The notes under the pieces: generated by a model | Database searches by the model: none | What the model saw: only the letters and a program-made list of their open reading frames with translations | What the model was told of the DNA's origin: nothing | Part shown: positions 19,358 through 27,461 of the stretch, piece after piece | Layout: each line of letters opens with the position of its first letter | Position numbering within the stretch: the first letter of the stretch is position 1 | Assembly (NCBI RefSeq): GCF_900163865.1 | Contig: NZ_FUKU01000026.1 | Span: 516,384-580,383 of the forward strand | DNA length: 64,000 bases | DNA from: Sphingobacterium sp. JB170 | GTDB taxonomy: Bacteria > Bacteroidota > Bacteroidia > Sphingobacteriales > Sphingobacteriaceae | Direction of reading: 5' to 3' | Translations under genes and position numbers: made by a program

Positions 19358-20866
19358 TCAATAACCCATATTCTGCTCATACAAACCCGGGCTTGTATTT
19401 AATTCCGATTGCGGCACAGGATATAACACATAATTCACGTTAAAACTTTGCATCTGTCGTCCCCCATCTTCCGCCTCAATCCAGCTACTCATCGTTTGCT
19501 CGATAGTGCCCGAACGGATAAGGTCAAACCAACGTACCCCTTCTCCAATAAATTCACGCCGCCGTTCGGCCAGCAACTGTTCCTTTGACACATCAGTCAA
19601 ATCATCGCTAATACCTGCCCGCTCGCGCACTTTATTTACAACAACGTCCACATCGTTCACCACGGATCCAGCAGCACCGTTCAACACGCATTCCGCTTTT
19701 AGCAGCAACAGGTCGGTATAGCGAAAGACAATGTAATTTATCGGCCAATCCATCCGGCTGGAGGTTGGAACATTATTCAGATCCACAAACTTTTTAATAA
19801 AAGCTCGGTTCTCTACTACCGTGCCGTTTTTATAGCCTTGTTGAATACCGAAGCTTTTGCGAATGTCGTCCGGTTCAAATGTATTCAAAAGATCGGTCGA
19901 TACCGGACGAATCGTCAATCCGCCTTGTGTAGCGAAGCCTTCCGATTGAAACCAAGTGTCGGGTACCAGCACCCACGGAAATGTGGCTCCGGCAACCGGA
20001 GTCAATCCCGTAGCATACTCAATATTAAAGATTACCTCATCATTCCGCTCTTTGGCGTAATCGAATATCTCGGAATACGAGTCTAGTAACTGATATTCAT
20101 TACTTGCTATGATTTCATTCAAAAGTACGGCTGCTTGGTCCCACTCACCACTATTCATTCCCGCGCCCTGTACTCCCAAATCTGGTCCCGAGCGCGTCAT
20201 ATACACGAGCGCTAATAGCATTTTTGCGGCGTGCTTACTCACGCGTCCTTTTTCTGCACCTTCGTACTCACTCTTGGCAGGCAGCATATCGGCGGACTGA
20301 GTAAGGTCCTGAATAATAAAATTGTAAACTTCCGCAACAGCACTGCGCGGAATTGTTTTCGCTTCGGCAGCCTCAACTACATGATCAATCAAAGGCACCT
20401 GCCCAAAGTAACGAATGAGATCGAAGTAATAAAAAGCACGTAAAAAGCGCGCCTCCCCTTCCATCTGTGTACGCACATCCGCATCAATAATGACATTCTC
20501 TCCTTTAGTCTGTAACTGTTCTAGAAAATTATTCGCGCGGAAGATGCCCGTATAATTAGTTTGCCATGCTTCCGTTACGTAAGGGTTGGCATCAATCGTT
20601 TTGTGAAAACTGTTTATCCCTTCCCAATCACGCACCCCGCCATCGGAAATTGCATAAAGGTTATCTGAACGCGTCTCGGAGAGGTTCATAAGTCTATCGG
20701 GATAGCCCCGTGTGGAGCTGTATACCGCATTTAGCCCTTGGGTGAAATCATTCACGGTAACAAAGTAGGTTTCTGAGGATGCTTCCGAAATTGGCTGTTG
20801 ATCCAGGTCTATGTCACAAGATGACAGCAGGCCTAAACTCAACGTTATATATAATATCTTTCTCAT
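19358..20866 (-). CDS. SusD/RagB-like glycan-binding lipoprotein
   Basis: A surface lipoprotein of 502 residues that pairs with the SusC gene 4 bp upstream. The lipoprotein signal ends at Cys17 (LGLLSSCDIDLDQ). Family features are FRANNFLEQL, GEARFLRAFYYFDLIRYFGQ, the RVSKHAAKMLLALVYM helix and the C-terminal RRREFIGEGVRWFDLIRSG. It is about 150 residues shorter than the other SusD in the locus, so the two transport complexes probably bind different oligosaccharides. It is the last gene before a strong terminator. Confidence 0.95.
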   Translation of the reverse strand: MRKILYITLSLGLLSSCDIDLDQQPISEASSETYFVTVNDFTQGLNAVYSSTRGYPDRLMNLSETRSDNLYAISDGGVRDWEGINSFHKTIDANPYVTEAWQTNYTGIFRANNFLEQLQTKGENVIIDADVRTQMEGEARFLRAFYYFDLIRYFGQVPLIDHVVEAAEAKTIPRSAVAEVYNFIIQDLTQSADMLPAKSEYEGAEKGRVSKHAAKMLLALVYMTRSGPDLGVQGAGMNSGEWDQAAVLLNEIIASNEYQLLDSYSEIFDYAKERNDEVIFNIEYATGLTPVAGATFPWVLVPDTWFQSEGFATQGGLTIRPVSTDLLNTFEPDDIRKSFGIQQGYKNGTVVENRAFIKKFVDLNNVPTSSRMDWPINYIVFRYTDLLLLKAECVLNGAAGSVVNDVDVVVNKVRERAGISDDLTDVSKEQLLAERRREFIGEGVRWFDLIRSGTIEQTMSSWIEAEDGGRQMQSFNVNYVLYPVPQSELNTSPGLYEQNMGY

Positions 20867-20870
20867 GATC

Positions 20871-23800
20871 TTAAAATGTTAAATTAATACCAAATGTAAA
20901 GGTCTTGGGTAAGGCTAATCCGCCGTAGTCACCCGCTTCAGGAAAAGTCGTACTCCCGCTAAGGTTCGTATTGGCCGATTCTGGATTCAAGCCTCCGTCG
21001 TATTTATCGTGCCCCCAAAAATTCTCTAGAGTTACATACAATCTTCCGGCATTAAGCTGCGAACTTCCGCCAAGTTTAAGGTCCTTGAAATTATAACCAA
21101 ACGTTACATTTCTCAGGCGCCAGTAATCCGAGGAATACAACCAGTCCGTATTCTTGATTCGCCCAAACGTTGAATATGCTGCACCTACACGCCCTCCCCC
21201 TGGATCTTCTTCTGAGCGCCAGCGGTCACGAAAAAATCCTAAAGCATTGTCCGTAGCGCCCTGCCCAGTACGGCCAAGTGCGCGTCCTAGTAGCGAGTAA
21301 ATATGCCCCCCTTGTTGGCCTTGAAACATAAAACTCAAATCGAAATTCTTGTATTTGAAATTATTGGTGATTCCCCAAACATAATCCGGATTCGGGTGAC
21401 CAACAATAACCCGGTCATTGGCATCAATAACATTATCACCGTTGGCATCCACGTAACGTGGATCCCCAGCTTTCTGCGTCCCATATAACGCAGCACCTCT
21501 GTCAATATCTTGTTGAGATAAAATACCGTCCTGTTGAACGACATAAATACTATACATGGGTTCCCCCACACGTAAAATCGAATGTTCGATATCAAAAGAC
21601 GAAGGAATAAGTATCTCTTGTTGATCACCAACGAGCTTGGTGACTTTATTGCTATTATGAGAAATATTAAGTGAAGTGGACCATGAAAAGTCGCTACGCT
21701 GGATATTTCGGGAGGTTAGTTCCAAATCCCATCCCTTGCTCGCCACCTCGCCGGCATTATCCAAAAAGGAGGAGAAACCTGTTGAATACATGGTAGGCAC
21801 GTTCAACAATAGGTTGCTGCTATTGCGTTTATACCAATCAAATGATCCCGACAGGCGTGAGTCCAGCACAGCGAAATCGACACCCACGTCATACGTTCTT
21901 GATTTCTCCCAGGTCAAATCTGGATTAATGATATTGCTTGGCGCTTGACCGGAACCTAAATTCTCTCCCCAGGCATAGCTGTAGAAGTCAAGCAGTGCAA
22001 TAGAGCTATAGTCACCGATGTTATTATTCCCTGATTCTCCGTAGCTTGCTCTAAGCTTTAAATCTTGAAAAATATTCTTTCCCTTTAAAAATGATTCTTC
22101 AGAGAGTCTCCAGCCTACTGACATTGACGGAAACCAGCCCCATTTTGTGTTTAACCCAAACCGAGACGATCCGTCACGTCGCATACTTGTAGATAGCAAA
22201 TATTTATCATTGTAAGCATATTGCACGCGGCCAAAATAGGAAATCATCAAGTTTTTCGAGGCCTCGGTTGAAGCGACCGTCGATACCGCTGCGTTCAACG
22301 TTTTGATCGAGCTGTTTGTATATCCGCCTTGTGAAGAAATCGAAGATGCGTCAAAACGGTAGTAATTATAAGCGTGCCCTAATAGTGCATTTATACTGTG
22401 TTTACCGACCTCTAAGTCATAGTTTAGCGTATTTTCATTGACAAATGTTTGTTTAGTAAACTTATTATCGGCGCCATAAGTCGCTTCATTAGGTTTTCTT
22501 AACCGGTTTTCAAGCGTACTACCAATGGTATACGGCCGAAAACTAAAAGCATTCCTATCGGTATGATCGTAGTTGACCGTCGTCTTGAAAGTAAGGTTGT
22601 CCAGGATCTTGTATGAGCCGTATACGGTAGCCAGGATCCGGGTCGTTTTATTCTCTCCAATATTGTTGGTTAATTTCGCCAGTGGGTCATTTGTCGAGGT
22701 GCTCCACGGGTATTTATCATTTTCAAATACATTAACCAGACCAGCCGGCTGTTCCTGCACGGGACTCATGGAATATACTTGGTGCATAATATTGTCTTTC
22801 CCCTCGGTACCGGGGTCATTCTGAATAGAATAAGTCGGTGCCAGATTCATACCCAGAGTGATCTTATCATTTGCTTTTACATCCACATTTGCCCGCATCG
22901 AGTAGTTCTTGTAGTCAATCCCTTTAACGATCGCCTTTTGATCCATATAGTTTCCTGAAACGTAATAATTCACGTGATCGGTACCACCGGACGCTGCAAG
23001 CTGGTAATTTTGAACCAATCCGTTGCGGTACACTTCATCTTGCCAGTCGATCAAATATAACCCAGGATAGCCCTGTTGATCCCAACGCTCATCATACATG
23101 TAGGTCGTGTTGTATGTTCCGGGGGCAAGTCCCAATATATCCCGGCGTTCATCCACGGTCTGGGAAGCTGTTCTTCCCGAACCCGATGCAACCCACTGGG
23201 CATTTGTCATCTCAATAGAGCGGTCCATCCACTCGGTAGGACTCAACATATCGAGTGTCTTGTACGCCTTGGAAGATCCGACGTAGGTATTGAAATTTAT
23301 TTTTGCCTCACCCGATTTACCCCTTTTCGTGGTAATGAGCACAACGCCATTTGCGGCACGCGAACCATAAATAGCCGCCGCAGAAGCATCTTTAAGTACC
23401 TCCACCGATGCAATGTCGCTGGGGTTCATATTATCTAAGGGGTTTCCGCTGCTGTAATTCCCCGATCCATTAGGCCCCTCTGTATTAAGCGGGAAGCCGT
23501 CAACAACGTAAAGAGGCTCGCTACCGGCAGTAATCGACCCAGAACCGCGTACCTGGACACTCATGCCTTTTCCGGGTATACCAGTGGTTTGTTTCACCCG
23601 TACACCTGACATCTGCCCCACAAGTGCTTGGTCGACGCGCGCAACAGGACGCTCCTCCAATCCCTCCGCATTAAACTTTGAAACCGGTGCGACTAAATTA
23701 GAACGACGTTGCGATCCATAACCGATAACTACGACCTCGTCAAGAAGCTCATCTTGCGCCTGTAGAGTTATTGTAATCGGTTGCATCGAGGCAACTTTAA

Positions 23801-24050
23801 AAGTTTGCGTTTGATATTCGACGGACGTAAATTGTAGTGTTTCGCCGAGTTTGACCGCGATAACAAAAGCTCCATTTGTGTCCGAAGAAGTGGCACGATC
23901 ACTGTGCCCCACCACGTTAATCGAAGCTCCCACTATAGGAGACTGCGAAAGATCCTGCACGGTCCCGTGTAATAGCTCTTGAGCATAAATTGTTGACCAA
24001 CAACAGACCAAAGGAACGAGCAAGTATCTTAACCAATTTTTTGTAAACAT
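20871..24050 (-). CDS. SusC-like TonB-dependent receptor
   Basis: Outer-membrane glycan importer of about 1059 residues. The frame is open to 24140, but the ATG at 24050 gives a normal signal peptide (MFTKNWLRYLLVPLVCCWST, ending IYAQ), so I start it there. The order is regulatory-like beta domain (LHGTVQDLSQSPIVGASI), LDEVVVIGYGSQRRSNLVAP, plug with LYVVDGFPLN and LKDASAAAIYGSRAANGVV, then the beta-barrel ending in PKTFTFGINLTF. It pairs with the SusD directly downstream. Unlike four other PUL units of this locus plus the cut SusC, its 293-bp upstream region has no complete direct-repeat site, which hints at different control. Confidence 0.94.
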   Translation of the reverse strand: MFTKNWLRYLLVPLVCCWSTIYAQELLHGTVQDLSQSPIVGASINVVGHSDRATSSDTNGAFVIAVKLGETLQFTSVEYQTQTFKVASMQPITITLQAQDELLDEVVVIGYGSQRRSNLVAPVSKFNAEGLEERPVARVDQALVGQMSGVRVKQTTGIPGKGMSVQVRGSGSITAGSEPLYVVDGFPLNTEGPNGSGNYSSGNPLDNMNPSDIASVEVLKDASAAAIYGSRAANGVVLITTKRGKSGEAKINFNTYVGSSKAYKTLDMLSPTEWMDRSIEMTNAQWVASGSGRTASQTVDERRDILGLAPGTYNTTYMYDERWDQQGYPGLYLIDWQDEVYRNGLVQNYQLAASGGTDHVNYYVSGNYMDQKAIVKGIDYKNYSMRANVDVKANDKITLGMNLAPTYSIQNDPGTEGKDNIMHQVYSMSPVQEQPAGLVNVFENDKYPWSTSTNDPLAKLTNNIGENKTTRILATVYGSYKILDNLTFKTTVNYDHTDRNAFSFRPYTIGSTLENRLRKPNEATYGADNKFTKQTFVNENTLNYDLEVGKHSINALLGHAYNYYRFDASSISSQGGYTNSSIKTLNAAVSTVASTEASKNLMISYFGRVQYAYNDKYLLSTSMRRDGSSRFGLNTKWGWFPSMSVGWRLSEESFLKGKNIFQDLKLRASYGESGNNNIGDYSSIALLDFYSYAWGENLGSGQAPSNIINPDLTWEKSRTYDVGVDFAVLDSRLSGSFDWYKRNSSNLLLNVPTMYSTGFSSFLDNAGEVASKGWDLELTSRNIQRSDFSWSTSLNISHNSNKVTKLVGDQQEILIPSSFDIEHSILRVGEPMYSIYVVQQDGILSQQDIDRGAALYGTQKAGDPRYVDANGDNVIDANDRVIVGHPNPDYVWGITNNFKYKNFDLSFMFQGQQGGHIYSLLGRALGRTGQGATDNALGFFRDRWRSEEDPGGGRVGAAYSTFGRIKNTDWLYSSDYWRLRNVTFGYNFKDLKLGGSSQLNAGRLYVTLENFWGHDKYDGGLNPESANTNLSGSTTFPEAGDYGGLALPKTFTFGINLTF

Positions 24051-24343
24051 AGAATTAATATTAGGACTTATATTTGTAATAATAGTTAACGATTTCCTAA
24101 TGTAGCAAGTCAAAAAAAGATAACCGTCATGTGGTTTCATGCCCGAAAGCGAACATCTTGTGCAATGCGGTCAATAACATAATATTCAACCACTAAGGAG
24201 GCGCGATAAACATAAATTAAGTAACAAAGCTCAAACAAGAAAGACCTGTACCGTAAGCACCAATTCGCCCACCCAGTTTCCAGAAGTATGGCTCCCAAGG
24301 CAAGATGCTGCTTCAAACAGCGTAAACCAGCGCATTTGACCCC

Positions 24344-24376
24344 AAAAAAAAAGCGGCTACCCAACCCGGTAGCCGC
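24344..24376 (-). terminator. Rho-independent terminator after GH106
   Basis: On the minus strand GCGGCTAC pairs with GTAGCCGC and is followed by nine T. It lies about 20 bp past the GH106 stop and ends the long GH28-to-GH106 unit. Confidence 0.9.
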
Positions 24377-24395
24377 CTGATTAATTTAAAAATAT

Positions 24396-27149
24396 TTAAT
24401 ATTCTAGTAAGCGCACTGGACCCTGAAGACCATTATCCATAACTGGCCATACACTTGCGTCAAAATCTTTGTAATTGATATTCACAAAATTTATCTCATG
24501 ATAGTTTCGCCACTGTATCTCTTTCTTATCCATATCGCGCATCCGGTTCGCCATTAATCCGGCAACCTCGATACGAATGGTGTTCGTACCTGTCGTAAGT
24601 AACGGAGTGATATCCAGCTCAAAAGGGTACGCCCATAAGATGCCGGCTCGCTTTCCATTTATAATCAGCTCAGCACTGTGGCCAACCTTCCCTAAATTCA
24701 GTCGATATGATTTCCCATCCCGTTTCTCTAGGGAAATGTTCGTTTGATAGGCTGCCGTACCCGCAAAACTATTTGCCTGTTGGTCGTCCCAACTCGTCCA
24801 GAAGCTTGGCGCATCGATCTTGCGGCTCTTCGGTAATTTCGGACCTCCATGAATGAAGGACACTTCCCAAGGTTGGTTGAAGACAGCAACCTCGCGCAGC
24901 TGGTCTATATACTGATAATCAGGCAATGTAACACTCTTTTTCGCCGCCAGAACGACCCAAGCGTAGCCTGCAGGAATTTGCAAACGAACCTCCCCCCGAT
25001 CGTTCACCGGTAAGGAAAATGTCTGTCCTGTCTGTGGATCGAGTAAAACGTAATTTGCCGCTTTATTTAAAAGGCGAATAGACCTGTCAATAGTCTCTGC
25101 AGTATGGTTCACCATGTAATAATAGTATCCATTTTCGTTCACGCGTCGGGCGAACTTTAACCCCGTCCTGGTGATCCCTTCGGCGAAAATTTGCTCTGTT
25201 TCGAATGCAGAGTAAGCATCACGCGTCAGATAAACTTTACCTTTGCCGTATTTTGTATATTGGTTGGCATCCTGACCGTTAAATCCTAATGTTTTGATAA
25301 GCTGTTGTAGACGCTGACGGCGTGCCTGCAAATCGGCAAGACCTGGTACATCTGCCGGCAGGGATTCAAATACGACCGTTGCCCCATTTTCTGCAAGTTC
25401 TAAAATAGCGGCCATCGTTTTCTCTGAGAAATAGTGGCTAGACGGAATGTATAATGCTTTGTAGGGGTGTGCAGCGTCCGCCGTTTGAATTTTATTTTCG
25501 TGAACATTCGATCCCGACAATATCGCATCACTCACAAAATCGAAGCTGTAGCCGCGGCGCTGCAAGTTAACACTCTGCTTATAAAATTCCGTTGGATGGA
25601 GCCATTGATCAACATGGTGCACCGAAAGCGTTTTAAATGCGCTATTGGTGTCGTGCCATACGTCATAGATCGGCCAATAGACCAACAGCTCGTTATCCGC
25701 TTTGGTTGTTTGCAAGACAGACTGCACACGTGTAACGTACTGATTTAGTCCTTTCAAATGCGGCCAAAAGGAATTATTGGTCGTGAAATTTACGGACGCG
25801 TAAAACAGCCAACCCGGGTACGGAACATCTTGCGGCGAATAGGTCGTGCCATGATAAAACACATGATTCACACCTGCTAGAAATAGCTGTTCCACTTCCG
25901 GTTTGGTTTGTGAGAGCGCGGTCTTAAAATGTTCTGTCAGCCATGTAAATGTCTCCGAACTTGTATATTTCCGACCGGCGGTGTGCGTAGCCGACGAGGC
26001 GAATTTAAACATCATCGGATCAGGATCCACGTTACGTACATCGTTCGAATCACGGCGCAAGCCAGGGATATCAAAAGCGCTCGAGCCAAATGTTTCGCAT
26101 TCTGCAATATCAGTACTGGCATACAAATCGATGAGGTTACCGGGCGAGCCGTGCGCCTGATTACGAGACAAAGCTCCGTTCTCATGGGCAAACTCGGTAA
26201 ATGGAATTAAAAAATTTGCGCGCAGCACGTCACTTACAACCTCCCGATAGTCTGCCTTCACGCGCTTTTCTAAATCCGATTCCGTTCCAAGCCCAGAAAA
26301 TGCAAGTAGATGATCTTCGAGTTTGTAATGTTTGCGTGATGAAAATTCCTCAAGAAAGCCTTCCGTCCAATTGGCTCCATACACTTCATAACTATCGTTG
26401 AAAAAATTTTCTACGTTCAGTTTGCGACCACCGAAAGCTTTTCTAAAACGCTCAAAATATGCCTGCACCGGCGCTGATCCCAGGTGATCCAGGGTATACC
26501 CCTGACCTCCAGGTGCGGCTCGCTTCACTTGTTGACGCGTACGACCTGAAAACAGCGCTATTAACCGCACCTTTGATGGTGCGCTCCAACTTCCTATAGT
26601 GTCATCTAGGTATTGATCTAAGTTTATTTCCGCGCCCGAACTATCAAAAGCACGAAGGGCTTTTAGATGCACATAGGTTTGCTTAGGATCGCTTACTTTG
26701 ATAGGGAACTTTATAGTCTCTCCTTTTTCTAAAGGTATCTCATCCAAAAAGAGCTTTGTAGCAGCCTGCTCCTGGCTTACTTGAGGACCTCCAAAGGGCC
26801 AGCCGGTTCCAAGATTCATGTCCACACCCATTGTAAGTGCCTCGGCTGTACGGGTGGTGTAATCAAGAATATCCATCCACTCAGGCGAAAGAAACGGAAT
26901 ATAGCGCGATTCGTATCCCTTGGCGCCATAAATAGGTGTCACTTCAACACCACCAAACCCGGCCTTATTAAACAGGTCTAACTCGCGTTGAATATTTTCC
27001 TTATCCACGGCCGAACCCAACCACCACCATCGTGTCCAGGGTTTCATCTCTTTGGTCACCTCAGGCCACAGTGCTTGCCCTGCAGCGGGATTCGTGCACC
27101 AACTACAAATGCAAAGTAATGCTATAAAAATTTTGTTCATTCTGCTCAT
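24396..27149 (-). CDS. GH106 alpha-L-rhamnosidase
   Basis: An exported exo-alpha-L-rhamnosidase that removes terminal rhamnose from RG-I oligosaccharides. Its 917 residues start with a signal peptide ending near NPAAGQ. The N-terminal hallmark of the family is plain: MKPWTRWWWLGSAVDKENI followed by NKAGFGGVEVTPIYGAKG, the start of the TIM barrel. The C-terminal part holds beta-sandwich domains (residues about 760-917), including a galactose-binding-like segment around LIINGKRAGILWAYPFELDI. It directly follows L-rhamnose mutarotase, whose stop codon is adjacent to its start, so rhamnose release and handling are expressed together. A second ATG at 27140 is possible. Confidence 0.92.
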   Translation of the reverse strand: MSRMNKIFIALLCICSWCTNPAAGQALWPEVTKEMKPWTRWWWLGSAVDKENIQRELDLFNKAGFGGVEVTPIYGAKGYESRYIPFLSPEWMDILDYTTRTAEALTMGVDMNLGTGWPFGGPQVSQEQAATKLFLDEIPLEKGETIKFPIKVSDPKQTYVHLKALRAFDSSGAEINLDQYLDDTIGSWSAPSKVRLIALFSGRTRQQVKRAAPGGQGYTLDHLGSAPVQAYFERFRKAFGGRKLNVENFFNDSYEVYGANWTEGFLEEFSSRKHYKLEDHLLAFSGLGTESDLEKRVKADYREVVSDVLRANFLIPFTEFAHENGALSRNQAHGSPGNLIDLYASTDIAECETFGSSAFDIPGLRRDSNDVRNVDPDPMMFKFASSATHTAGRKYTSSETFTWLTEHFKTALSQTKPEVEQLFLAGVNHVFYHGTTYSPQDVPYPGWLFYASVNFTTNNSFWPHLKGLNQYVTRVQSVLQTTKADNELLVYWPIYDVWHDTNSAFKTLSVHHVDQWLHPTEFYKQSVNLQRRGYSFDFVSDAILSGSNVHENKIQTADAAHPYKALYIPSSHYFSEKTMAAILELAENGATVVFESLPADVPGLADLQARRQRLQQLIKTLGFNGQDANQYTKYGKGKVYLTRDAYSAFETEQIFAEGITRTGLKFARRVNENGYYYYMVNHTAETIDRSIRLLNKAANYVLLDPQTGQTFSLPVNDRGEVRLQIPAGYAWVVLAAKKSVTLPDYQYIDQLREVAVFNQPWEVSFIHGGPKLPKSRKIDAPSFWTSWDDQQANSFAGTAAYQTNISLEKRDGKSYRLNLGKVGHSAELIINGKRAGILWAYPFELDITPLLTTGTNTIRIEVAGLMANRMRDMDKKEIQWRNYHEINFVNINYKDFDASVWPVMDNGLQGPVRLLEY

Positions 27150-27461
27150 TTAATCAAGATGAAACATTGGAATTAAAGGGATGGTAACGGGTGAAAAATC
27201 CGGATTGGTATCCATCAAATCGGCCATATATTTCCACCAGCGTTGCACGAGTTCATTACCTCCTAAATCCTGCGAAGATCCTTTAGTAAGACACTGTACA
27301 GCGAATAATGTGTCGGTCTGTTCATCCAAAAAAATACTGTAATCGCTAATACCATTTTCGCTTAATAAGGAAACCATTTCAGGCCATAGCGCTGCATGTC
27401 GCCGCTCGTACTCCTCCCGCATTCCGGGCTTCAATTTCATCTTAAATGCAATCTTTTCCAT
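27150..27461 (-). CDS. rhaM: L-rhamnose mutarotase
   Basis: A small cytoplasmic enzyme (103 residues, no signal peptide) that interconverts alpha and beta L-rhamnopyranose. The family pattern is clear: KMKLKPGMREEYERRHAALW, SDYSIFLDEQTDTLFAVQCL and WWKYMADLMDTNPD. The start shares one base with the stop of the upstream GH2 gene (TAATG), so its translation is probably coupled. Its place between a GH2 and the GH106 rhamnosidase supports rhamnose as a main product of this locus. No rhamnose isomerase, kinase or aldolase gene is in the window, so the rest of the pathway must be elsewhere. Confidence 0.93.
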   Translation of the reverse strand: MEKIAFKMKLKPGMREEYERRHAALWPEMVSLLSENGISDYSIFLDEQTDTLFAVQCLTKGSSQDLGGNELVQRWWKYMADLMDTNPDFSPVTIPLIPMFHLD

